From: Brevundimonas sp. UBA7664
GTDB lineage: Bacteria; Pseudomonadota; Alphaproteobacteria; Caulobacterales; Caulobacteraceae
Direction of reading: 5' to 3'
Assembly: GCF_002483305.1 (NCBI RefSeq)
Contig: NZ_DLHQ01000050.1
Coordinates: forward strand, 35,899 to 99,898
DNA length: 64,000 nucleotides
Shown here: one piece after another, positions 1-7,273 of the stretch
How the letters are laid out: every line of letters starts with the position of its first letter
How positions within the stretch are numbered: the first letter of the stretch is position 1
Notes under the pieces: model-generated
Told to the model about the DNA's origin: nothing
What the model saw: the letters and a program-made list of their open reading frames with translations, nothing else
Database searches by the model: none
Made by a program: the position numbers and the translations under genes

Positions 1-675
1 GCGGTCGCCGTCGATGCGGCAGCCGTTGAACCGGATCGTCGCCAGCGGATGCGGGGCCATCAGGGGGATGCGCTCGACCACCTCGAAACCCGGCGCGTCG
101 GCGTCGACGACGAAGGCGCTCAGCCCCTTGGCCCCGGGCGCCTCGCCGGTGCGGGCGAAGACGGTGTAGCGGTCGGCGAGGCCGCCGTTGGAGATGAAGG
201 TCTTGGTCCCATCGAGGACCCAGCCGTCGCCGTCCCGGCGCGCGCCGGTCGACAGGGCGGCGACGTCGGAGCCGGCGTCGGGTTCGGACAGGGCGAAGGC
301 AGCGATGGTCCGACCCGCCGCGACGCCGGGCAGCCACCGGGCCTTCTGGTCCTCCGTACCGAAAAGGCTGATCGGACCGGAGCCGAGGCCCTGCATGGCG
401 AAGACGAAGTCGGCGAGGCCCGAGCGGCGGGCGAGGGTCTCGCGTGTCAGGCACAGGGTGCGGACGTCGAGCTTGCCGTGGGCGTCGGGGACGGCGTTGT
501 TCAGCCAGCCGCCCTCGGCCAGGGCCTTGAGGATGGTGCGGCAATCGCCGTCGAGGTCGTGGTCGCCGTGCAGGTTCACCGCATCGGTGCGGTCCGCCCA
601 GGCGTCGAGATCGGCGGCGAAGGCGCGGTGGCGGTCGTCGAAGAAGGGCCAGTCGAGGAAGGTGCGGTCGGCCAT
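1..675 (-). CDS. acyl-CoA dehydrogenase, C-terminus beyond window edge
   Basis: The first 225 residues of an acyl-CoA dehydrogenase are visible; the gene runs off the left edge. The reading frame starts at the ATG at 675-673. It shows the N-terminal helical domain followed by the middle beta-domain motif AAFALSEPDAGSD and later DGTKTFISNGG, both typical of the FAD- and substrate-binding region. These enzymes oxidise acyl-CoA thioesters to enoyl-CoA and pass electrons to ETF. The start lies 3 bp after the stop of the enoyl-CoA hydratase gene, so it is the distal visible gene of the aryl-CoA operon starting at 5057. The exact substrate cannot be read; context suggests a ring-cleavage product of the aryl-CoA pathway. 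Confidence 0.9.
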   Translation of the reverse strand, partial: MADRTFLDWPFFDDRHRAFAADLDAWADRTDAVNLHGDHDLDGDCRTILKALAEGGWLNNAVPDAHGKLDVRTLCLTRETLARRSGLADFVFAMQGLGSGPISLFGTEDQKARWLPGVAAGRTIAAFALSEPDAGSDVAALSTGARRDGDGWVLDGTKTFISNGGLADRYTVFARTGEAPGAKGLSAFVVDADAPGFEVVERIPLMAPHPLATIRFNGCRIDGDR

Positions 676-678
676 GAC

Positions 679-1491
679 TCAGTTCCCCTCGAACACCGGC
701 TCGCGCTTGGCGGCGAAGGCCTCATAGGCGCGGCGGAAGTCGTTGGTCTGCATGCAGATGGCCTGGGCCTGGGCCTCGGACTCGATGGCGGCGTCGAGAC
801 TCATGTCCCATTCGACGTTGAGCTGGTTCTTGGTGATCCCGTGGGCGAAGGTCGGGCCCTTCGCGAGCGACAGCGCCAGTTCTCGGGCGGCGTCCATCAG
901 GCCGTCCGGCTCGACCAGCCGGTTGTGGAAGCCCCAGCGCTCGCCTTCGTCGGCGGTCATGACGCGGCCGGTGAACAGCAGCTCCGACGCCCGGCCCTGG
1001 CCGATCTGGCGGGGCAGGATGGCGCAGGCGCCCATGTCGCAGCCGGCCAGGCCGACGCGGGTGAACAGGAAGGCGGTCTTCGTCCGCGGCGTGGCGAGGC
1101 GCAGGTCCGAGGCCATGGCCATGATGGCCCCGGCCCCGACGCAGACCCCGTCCAGCGCCGCGATGACCGGCTGGGGGCAGCCGCGCATCGCCTTGACCAG
1201 ATCGCCGGTCATGCGGGTGAAGACCAGCAACTCGGGCATGGCCATCTCGGTCAGCGGGCCGATGATCTCGTGCACGTCGCCGCCCGACGAGAAATTGCCG
1301 CCCGCGCCGGTGACGATCACCACCTTGCAGTCATCGGCGTGGACCAGGGCGCGGAACAGATCGCGCATCTCGGCGTAGGACTCGAACGTCAGCGGGTTCT
1401 TCCGCTCGGGCCGGTTCAGGGTCAGGGTCGCGACGCCGTCGTCGTCGACCGACCAGAGGAAATGGGCCGCCTTGTAGTCGCGCGCCTTCAT
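679..1491 (-). CDS. enoyl-CoA hydratase/isomerase family protein
   Basis: A 270-residue crotonase-fold protein. Residues near 65-75 give the oxyanion-hole segment GAGGNFSSGGD, and residues near 115-125 give ALDGVCVGAGAIMAMASDLR, the second family signature. Length is normal for the family. It hydrates or isomerises unsaturated acyl-CoA thioesters. It sits 4 bp after the MarR gene and 3 bp before the acyl-CoA dehydrogenase, all on the same strand, so it is expected to act on CoA thioesters made by the upstream salicylyl-/2-aminobenzoyl-CoA monooxygenase. The precise substrate is inferred only from the neighbourhood. Confidence 0.88.
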   Translation of the reverse strand: MKARDYKAAHFLWSVDDDGVATLTLNRPERKNPLTFESYAEMRDLFRALVHADDCKVVIVTGAGGNFSSGGDVHEIIGPLTEMAMPELLVFTRMTGDLVKAMRGCPQPVIAALDGVCVGAGAIMAMASDLRLATPRTKTAFLFTRVGLAGCDMGACAILPRQIGQGRASELLFTGRVMTADEGERWGFHNRLVEPDGLMDAARELALSLAKGPTFAHGITKNQLNVEWDMSLDAAIESEAQAQAICMQTNDFRRAYEAFAAKREPVFEGN

Positions 1492-1495
1492 CCGT

Positions 1496-2005
1496 TCAGC
1501 TCCTCGTGCCCAGTTCTTCGGGGGTGGTGGCGTGAAGCGACCGCTTGGTGCGCTCCAGCAGGCGGGTCAGATCGTCGGCCTCGGCCGCGGTCAGATCGGC
1601 GAACAGGGCCTCGATCCAGCGTTCGTGGGCGCGGGCCATGGCGGCGAAACGGGCGTCGCCCTCTGCGGTCAGGCGCACGCGTTGCACCCTTCGATCGGCG
1701 CCGGGCAGGTGCTCGATCAGTCCGTCGGCCTTGAGCCGCTGGGCCAGGCCGGTGACATTGCCGTTGGAGACCATCAGCATGCGTGAGACCTCGCCCATGG
1801 TCAGACCGGCGTCGCCGGCGCGGTCGAGCGCCGACAACATGTCGAACCGGGGCAGGGTCGAGCCGAACTCGTCGCGCAGCCGCTGGGCGATGGTCTGTTC
1901 GATGGTGGTGGCGCAGGTCAGCAGGCGCAGCCACAGGCGCAGGGAGCGTTTGCCGTCCGGCGCGCCGCCGAGACGGTCAGGCAGAGAGGCGAGGGCCGGG
2001 TTCAC
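1496..2005 (-). CDS. MarR-family transcriptional regulator
   Basis: A 169-residue winged-helix regulator. The start is taken as GTG at 2005-2003, which overlaps the TGA of the SDR gene as GTGA; this fits the translational coupling seen throughout this operon. The central part (LPRFDMLSALDRAG, MGEVSRMLMVSNGNVTGLAQ, then DRRVQRVRLTAEG) is the MarR DNA-binding domain with its wing. Such regulators usually repress their own catabolic operon and release DNA when an aryl-CoA or phenolic ligand binds. The gene lies inside the operon it probably controls. A near-palindrome just upstream of the first gene (5059-5072) is a candidate operator. Confidence 0.9.
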   Translation of the reverse strand: MNPALASLPDRLGGAPDGKRSLRLWLRLLTCATTIEQTIAQRLRDEFGSTLPRFDMLSALDRAGDAGLTMGEVSRMLMVSNGNVTGLAQRLKADGLIEHLPGADRRVQRVRLTAEGDARFAAMARAHERWIEALFADLTAAEADDLTRLLERTKRSLHATTPEELGTRS

Positions 2006-2763
2006 AGCTCGCCGCCCGCGACCGGCACCGCCGCGCCGTTGACGCCCGAGGCGCCGGCGCCGCAGAGCCAGACGATGGTCTGGGCCACCTCGTCGGGGGT
2101 GATCAGCCGGCCCTGCGGGTTGGATGCGGCGAGGGCGGCGCGGGCTTCGTCCGCCGTCCGTCCGGTCTTGGCGGTGATGGACTCTATGGAGCGTGCGACA
2201 AGCTCGGTTTCGGTGAAGCCGGGGCAAACGGCGTTGACGGTGACGCCCTTCGACGCGACCTCCAGCGCCAGTGCGCGGGTCAGGCCGACGAGGCCGTGCT
2301 TGGCCGCGACATAGGCCGAGACATAGGCGTAGCCCTTGAGCCCGGCGGTCGAGGCGACGTTGATGATGCGGCCCCACCGGCGGGTCAGCATGCCAGGCAG
2401 GACCAGACGGGCGGCCTCGGCCGGCGCTTCGAGGTTGAGGGCCAGCATGGCTCGCAAGGCGTCGGCGTCGGTCTTGAGGAAGGGAGCCGAGGTCGCGGCG
2501 CCGGCGTTGTTGATCAGGATGTCGATCGGTCCGAAACGGTCGCGGCCCGCCTCGATGGCGGCGGCCAACATATCGGGATCGGTGACGTCGGCGGGGGCGG
2601 CGAAGGCGAGGTCGCCGATGCGGTCGGCGGTCTCGGCCAGGCGGACGACGTGGCGGCCGATCAGGGTCACCTGGCAGCCCGCCTCGGCCAACCGTTCGGC
2701 GGTGGCGCGGCCGATGCCGGAGCCGGCTCCGGTGACCACGGCGTGATGTCCGGTGAGGCTCAT
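2002..2763 (-). CDS. short-chain dehydrogenase/reductase (3-hydroxyacyl-CoA dehydrogenase-like)
   Basis: A 253-residue classical SDR. The nucleotide-binding motif TGAGSGIG is at residues 11-18, the NNAG motif follows near residue 90, and the catalytic YVAAK is near residue 155, preceded by the active-site Ser in NVAST. The start ATG at 2763 overlaps the stop of the upstream monooxygenase (ATGA). It resembles SDRs annotated as 3-hydroxybutyrate or 3-hydroxyacyl-CoA dehydrogenases and would oxidise a 3-hydroxyacyl-CoA in the same pathway as the neighbouring hydratase and dehydrogenase. Family is certain; substrate is inferred from context. Confidence 0.88.
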   Translation of the reverse strand: MSLTGHHAVVTGAGSGIGRATAERLAEAGCQVTLIGRHVVRLAETADRIGDLAFAAPADVTDPDMLAAAIEAGRDRFGPIDILINNAGAATSAPFLKTDADALRAMLALNLEAPAEAARLVLPGMLTRRWGRIINVASTAGLKGYAYVSAYVAAKHGLVGLTRALALEVASKGVTVNAVCPGFTETELVARSIESITAKTGRTADEARAALAASNPQGRLITPDEVAQTIVWLCGAGASGVNGAAVPVAGGEL

Positions 2764-5057
2764 ACCGGTCCCGCCTGCTGCTGCTTCTCGAGATTGCGGG
2801 CCAACTGGGCGAAGCCGGCGAGGTACTGGACCGGCGGTTTCTGCCCGCGCCATCCGAGCTCGGCGGCGGCGCGCAGGCTCCAGTTCGGATCGGCCAGATG
2901 CGGCCGGGCGAGGGCGCACAGGTCGGCGCGGCCGGCGGCGAGGATGCTGTTCACGTGGTCGGTCTCATAGATGTTGCCGACGGCCATGGTGGCGACGCCC
3001 GCCTCGTTGCGGATGCGATCGCTGAAGGGGGTCTGGAACATGCGGCCATAGACGGGCCGCGCTTCTTCCGAGGTCTGGCCCGCCGAGACATCGATCAGGT
3101 CGCAGCCCGCCTCGGCGAAGGCGCGGGCGATGGCGACCGAGTCGTCGGGCGTGAGACCGTCGTCGACCCAGTCGGTGGCGGACAGGCGCACGGACATCGG
3201 CTTGTCGTCGGGCCAGACGGCGCGCATGGCGGCGAAGACCTCGAGCGGGAAGCGCAGCCGGTTCTCGACGGAGCCGCCGTAGTCGTCGGTGCGGTGGTTC
3301 GAGACCGGCGTGAGGAAGGATGACAGCAGGTAACCGTGGGCCCCGTGCAGCTCGACCATGTCGAACCCGGCCTCGTGGGCCCAGGCCGTAGCGCGGACGA
3401 AGTCGTCGCGGACGCGGTCCATGTCGGCGCGGGTCATCTCCCGCGGGATCTGGTCTTCAACCGACCACGGAATGGCGGAGGCGGCGATCAGGGGCCAGCC
3501 GTCCTCCAGCGGCTGATCGGCGCGCGGTCCCCAGGGCCGTTCGACCGAGCCCTTGCGACCCGCGTGGGCCAGCTGGATGGCGATGCGGGACCCCTGGGCG
3601 TGAACGAAGTCGACGATCCGTTTCCAGGCGTCGCGGTGGTCCGGGCGGTACATGCCGGCGCAGCCGGGGGTGATACGGCCATCGGCCGAGACGTCGGTCA
3701 TCTCGGTGAAGACCAGACCGGCGCCGCCCAGGGCGCGGGCGCCCAGATGGACGAGGTGGAAGTCACCGACCATCCCTTCCTCGGCCGAGTACATACACAT
3801 GGGCGAGACGACGACGCGGTTGGGCAGGGTCAGGCCGCGCAGACGCAGGGGCGCGAACATCGGCGCGGGGGGATCGTCCGTAGGCGGAGCGCCGGCGTTG
3901 GCCGCGAACCAGCGCTCGACACCGGTCAGGAAATCGCGGTCGCGCAGGCGCAGGTTTTCATGGCTGACGCGCTGGCTGCGGGTCAGCAGGCTGTAGGCGA
4001 ACTGCAGCGGTTCGAGATCGACATATCGGTCAACGGTCTCGAACCATTCGGTGGAGTTGCGGGCGGCGCTCTGCAGCTTCAGCACCTCGACGCGCCGCTC
4101 GGCCTCATAGGCGGCGAGGCCTGCATCCAGATCATCGGCCTCCGTCAGCGTCTCGGCGAGGCGGATGGCGTCCTCGAAGGCCAGCTTGGTCCCCGAGCCG
4201 ATGGAGAAATGGGCAGTGTGGGCGGCGTCGCCCAGCAGCACCACCTTGCCGTCGCGCCAGTTGGAACAGGCGACGCGCGGGAAGTTGAGCCAGGCCGATC
4301 CGCGCAGGTGTCTGGCGTTGCTCATCAGGGCGTGGCCGCCCAGCCAGTCGGCGAACAGGCCTTCCGCCGCGCAGCAGGTCTGGTCCCGGTCCATGGCGTC
4401 GAAGCCGAGGCCGCGCCAGGTCGTCTCGGTGCATTCGACGATGAAGGTCGAGGCCCCCGGCTCGAACTGGTAGGCGTGGGCCCAGATCCAGCCGTGCGGG
4501 GTCTCGACGAAGGCAAAGGTGAAGGCGTCGAAAGACTGTTTCGTGCCCAGCCAGATGTATTTGTTGGTGCGCACGTCGATGTCGACGCCGAAAGTCTCGG
4601 GGTTGTCGTTGCGGATCCGGCTGTTCAGGCCGTCGGCGGCGACGACCACATCAGCCGGCAGGGCGCGGATGTCGGCGATCTCGCTCTCGAAGCGCAGGTC
4701 CACGCCCAGCGATCGGGCGCGGTTCTGCAGCAGGGTCAGCAGCTTCTGGCGGCCGATGCCGGCGAAGCCGTGGCCGCCCGAACGGATGGTCTGGCCGTGG
4801 ATGTGGACGTCGATGTCGTCCCAGTGGACGAAGGCGGCCTCGATCGTTGCGGCGGTCTCGGGATCATTGGCCTTGAGATTGGCGAGTGTCTGGTCCGAGA
4901 AGACCACGCCCCAGCCGAAGGTGTCGTCGGGTCGGTTGCGTTCATGCACGACAACCTCGAGCGAGGGATCGCGCAGCTTGAGCGAGATGGCGAGGTACAG
5001 GCCGCCCGGCCCGGCCCCCACCACGGCGATGCTTCTGACAGCCTGATCCGACAACAT
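2760..5057 (-). CDS. bifunctional salicylyl-CoA 5-hydroxylase / 2-aminobenzoyl-CoA monooxygenase-reductase
   Basis: A 765-residue fusion of two flavoenzymes. Residues about 8-380 form a PHBH-type FAD monooxygenase: GAGPGGLYLA dinucleotide motif near the N-terminus and GDAAHTAHFSIGSG near residue 275. Residues about 405-750 form an Old Yellow Enzyme-type FMN domain (LPNRVVVSPMCMYS, ELHGAHGYLLSSFLTP). This architecture is that of the anaerobically named 2-aminobenzoyl-CoA monooxygenase/reductase and of salicylyl-CoA 5-hydroxylase, which hydroxylate and partly reduce aryl-CoA thioesters. It leads an operon with SDR, MarR, hydratase and acyl-CoA dehydrogenase. No aryl-CoA ligase is visible; it may lie beyond the left edge. 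No clear Shine-Dalgarno precedes the ATG at 5057. Choice between salicylate and anthranilate is open. Confidence 0.9.
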   Translation of the reverse strand: MLSDQAVRSIAVVGAGPGGLYLAISLKLRDPSLEVVVHERNRPDDTFGWGVVFSDQTLANLKANDPETAATIEAAFVHWDDIDVHIHGQTIRSGGHGFAGIGRQKLLTLLQNRARSLGVDLRFESEIADIRALPADVVVAADGLNSRIRNDNPETFGVDIDVRTNKYIWLGTKQSFDAFTFAFVETPHGWIWAHAYQFEPGASTFIVECTETTWRGLGFDAMDRDQTCCAAEGLFADWLGGHALMSNARHLRGSAWLNFPRVACSNWRDGKVVLLGDAAHTAHFSIGSGTKLAFEDAIRLAETLTEADDLDAGLAAYEAERRVEVLKLQSAARNSTEWFETVDRYVDLEPLQFAYSLLTRSQRVSHENLRLRDRDFLTGVERWFAANAGAPPTDDPPAPMFAPLRLRGLTLPNRVVVSPMCMYSAEEGMVGDFHLVHLGARALGGAGLVFTEMTDVSADGRITPGCAGMYRPDHRDAWKRIVDFVHAQGSRIAIQLAHAGRKGSVERPWGPRADQPLEDGWPLIAASAIPWSVEDQIPREMTRADMDRVRDDFVRATAWAHEAGFDMVELHGAHGYLLSSFLTPVSNHRTDDYGGSVENRLRFPLEVFAAMRAVWPDDKPMSVRLSATDWVDDGLTPDDSVAIARAFAEAGCDLIDVSAGQTSEEARPVYGRMFQTPFSDRIRNEAGVATMAVGNIYETDHVNSILAAGRADLCALARPHLADPNWSLRAAAELGWRGQKPPVQYLAGFAQLARNLEKQQQAGPV

Positions 5058-5058
5058 A

Positions 5059-5072
5059 TTTTAAGCTTGAAA
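5059..5072. promoter_or_regulatory. near-palindrome at the aryl-CoA operon start, candidate MarR operator
   Basis: The 14-base sequence TTTTAAGCTTGAAA pairs with its own reverse complement at 12 of 14 positions and is centred on AAGCTT. It lies immediately upstream of the monooxygenase start in the 86-bp gap between that gene and the divergent ROK kinase. Position and symmetry fit a MarR-family operator for the operon that encodes a MarR regulator. Function is inferred only. Confidence 0.4.
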
Positions 5073-5143
5073 CAAAATCCGGCGATAGTCCAGAACTGGT
5101 TGGGCGGGTAGCCGAACCCGGTCCGACCGGGCAGGGTGGATGG

Positions 5144-6070
5144 ATGACGGACAGAACTGAGACGCCGTTGGTCGCGGGGGTGGAACTGGGCGGCACCAAG
5201 GTCGTCTGCCTGCTGGCGAGCGGTCCGGGTGACATCCGCGAGCACGTGCGCATCCCGACCACGACGCCGGAAGTGACCTTGGCTGGCATCGCCGCGGTGC
5301 TGGAGCGTTGGCGATCCGGTCCGGGGTTCGCGGCCCTCGGCGTGGCCAGCTTCGGTCCGCTGGAGCTGGACGACCGCTCGCCGCGCTTCGGCCAGATCAT
5401 CGCCACGCCCAAGCCGGGCTGGACCGGATGTGCGCTGACCGCGCTGGGCGAGGGCCTGGCCGTGCCCTTGGCCATCGACACCGACGTTAACGGGGCAGCC
5501 CTGGCGGAGGGGCGTTGGGGCGCGGCGCGTGGGCTGCGCAGCTATGCCTACGTCACCGTCGGGACGGGGATCGGCGTCGGTTCGATCGTCGACGGCCGGT
5601 CGGTGCGGGGGCTGGGCCATTCCGAGGCGGGCCACCTGCGGGTCGGACGGCTGAAGGGCGACGACTGGCCGGGCGTCTGCCCCTATCACGGTGATTGCGT
5701 CGAAGGCCTCGCCTCGGGCCCGGCGGTGGCGGCGCGGGCGGGCCGGCCGGGCGATGCGCTTGATCCTGACGATCCCGCCTGGACCATGGTCGTCCACGCC
5801 TTGGGCGGACTGTTGCACAACCTGGTCCTCACCACGGCGCCGGAGCGCATCCTGATCGGCGGCGGGGTTGCGGACGGGCAGGGATGGCTGTTCCCGCGTC
5901 TGCGCGCTGCCCTGGTCGACAGTCTCGCGGGCTACGCCACGGCAGACCGGATCGCGGCCGACCTCGAGGCCTTCGTGCAGCCGCCCGGGCTGGGGGCCCT
6001 GGCCGGTCCCCTGGGCGCGATCGCCCTGGCCCACAAAGCCTTGTCGGAGGGGCCGCTCAGCCGCCGGTGA
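5144..6070 (+). CDS. ROK-family sugar kinase (fructokinase-like)
   Basis: A 308-residue ROK kinase. The phosphate-binding motif GVELGGTKVVCLLASG is at residues 8-25, the catalytic aspartate lies in AIDTDVNGAALAEG near residue 115, and a zinc-binding block follows (GHLRVG ... CPYHGDCVEGLASG) with His and Cys residues in the ROK pattern. It phosphorylates a free hexose with ATP; the Zn pattern and length resemble the ScrK/YdhR fructokinase group. The ATG at 5144 has AGGGTGG upstream. It diverges from the aryl-CoA operon and its last 14 bases overlap the convergent LysR gene. No transport or sugar operon accompanies it. Confidence 0.88.
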   Translation: MTDRTETPLVAGVELGGTKVVCLLASGPGDIREHVRIPTTTPEVTLAGIAAVLERWRSGPGFAALGVASFGPLELDDRSPRFGQIIATPKPGWTGCALTALGEGLAVPLAIDTDVNGAALAEGRWGAARGLRSYAYVTVGTGIGVGSIVDGRSVRGLGHSEAGHLRVGRLKGDDWPGVCPYHGDCVEGLASGPAVAARAGRPGDALDPDDPAWTMVVHALGGLLHNLVLTTAPERILIGGGVADGQGWLFPRLRAALVDSLAGYATADRIAADLEAFVQPPGLGALAGPLGAIALAHKALSEGPLSRR

Positions 6071-6956
6071 ACATGGCCCGGTCGGCCCTGACCGCCTCGA
6101 CGATCATCGCCGTCACGGCGCGGATGCGGGCGAGGGGCTTGAGGTCGGCGTGGGTCACCATCCAGAGGCTGCGGTCCAGATGCACGGCGTCCGGAAGGAC
6201 GCGGCGCAGGCCGGCTTCGCGGGCGGCGATGAAGTCGGGCAGGACGCAAAGGCCCGCGCCGGCGAGGGCGGCCTGGAGCTGGGCGATCAGGTTGGAGCTC
6301 TGCAGGGCGACATGGATGTCGACGTCCGGCGCCTGCATATAGTCGAGCTCGGGCGCATAGAGCAGGTCGCCGATATAGCCGATGAACCGGTGACCGGCCA
6401 TGTCGGCGCGGGTGCGGATCGGCGGCCGGGCGTCGAGGTAGGCCGGGGCGGCGTACAGGCTGAGGCCATAGTCGGTCAGCTTGCGCGAAATCAGCCGGCC
6501 CTCGCGCGGGGCGCTGAGCGTCACGGCGATGTCGGCCTCGCGCTTGGACAGGCTGAGCACGCCGGAGATGGCGACCAGCTGGATGTCCAGTCCGGGGTGC
6601 CGGTCGGCGAGTGTCGCCATCAGGGGCGCCAGAACATAGCTGCCGAACCCTTCGGGCGCGCCGATGCGGACCGTGCCGGTCAGGGCCTGGTCGGCCTCAC
6701 CCAGCTGGCTGGCGGCCAGCAGGGTCAGGCTCTCGATCTTCTCGGCGGTCGGCATCAGCCGTTCGCCGTGCGGGGTCAGGGCGTAGCCCTGCGGGCTGCG
6801 ATCAAACAGGCGGGCGCCCAGTCCGTCCTCCAGGGCCGCGATGCGGCGGGCCACGGTCGTGTGGTCCATGCCGACCCGGGCTGCGGCCGTGGTCAGCCGC
6901 CCCGTGCGCGCCACGGCCAGAAAGGCGCGGAGGTCGTTCCAGTTGAAGTCGGCCAC
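6057..6956 (-). CDS. LysR-family transcriptional regulator
   Basis: A 299-residue LysR regulator. The N-terminal helix-turn-helix spans residues 1-65 (FNWNDLRAFLAVARTG, then HTTVARRIAALEDGLGARLF) and the substrate-binding domain follows. The start is set at GTG 6956-6954, which has AGGAG six bases upstream and begins with the usual NWNDLRAF block; a longer frame to 7040 has no ribosome site. Its 3' end overlaps the ROK kinase tail by 14 bp. It is divergent from the small ORF and phaC beginning at 7070, so it may regulate itself or that gene pair, but no operator is evident. Confidence 0.88.
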   Translation of the reverse strand: MADFNWNDLRAFLAVARTGRLTTAAARVGMDHTTVARRIAALEDGLGARLFDRSPQGYALTPHGERLMPTAEKIESLTLLAASQLGEADQALTGTVRIGAPEGFGSYVLAPLMATLADRHPGLDIQLVAISGVLSLSKREADIAVTLSAPREGRLISRKLTDYGLSLYAAPAYLDARPPIRTRADMAGHRFIGYIGDLLYAPELDYMQAPDVDIHVALQSSNLIAQLQAALAGAGLCVLPDFIAAREAGLRRVLPDAVHLDRSLWMVTHADLKPLARIRAVTAMIVEAVRADRAMFTGG

Positions 6957-7069
6957 AATCCGCTCCTGTGCAAAAATGCACAATGATTGCTCAAGTCTTG
7001 GCATCGTCAGGACAGAAAAGCCATGACATATCGTCGTCATCCGAACGTCTCCGTTCCAAGGACACCGTC

Positions 7070-7258
7070 ATGGCCTTCGACTCCGCCGCCTATACGCCCG
7101 CCATCCGGACCGCTATTCCCACGCCGACAGCCGCGCTGATCGACGCGTTCGACGCTCCCTGCCCAATCTGGGCGGCCGAGAACCCGGACCGCGCCCTGGC
7201 GTTGCTGTTCGTGGCCCCGCGCGATTGCGCGGCCGTGGATGTCCTCGTCTCGCTGTAA
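7070..7258 (+). CDS. 62-residue hypothetical protein upstream of phaC
   Basis: A short frame with its own AAGGA eight bases before the ATG, encoding 62 residues (begins MAFDSAAYTPAIRTAIPTP, ends DCAAVDVLVSL). It ends 15 bp before phaC in the same direction, so the two would be co-transcribed. I do not recognise a family, and it has no signal peptide or membrane segment. It could be a small PHA-associated protein or a regulatory upstream ORF. Ribosome site, spacing and codon pattern support translation; no motif does. Confidence 0.5.
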   Translation: MAFDSAAYTPAIRTAIPTPTAALIDAFDAPCPIWAAENPDRALALLFVAPRDCAAVDVLVSL

Positions 7259-7273
7259 GCGGAAAGCCTGCCC

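Noticed and set aside
21..1734. Long Arg/Pro/Ala-rich frames on the plus strand opposite the catabolic genes
   Set aside because: They have no domain, no ribosome site and run antisense to genes with clear family motifs; they come from high GC third positions.
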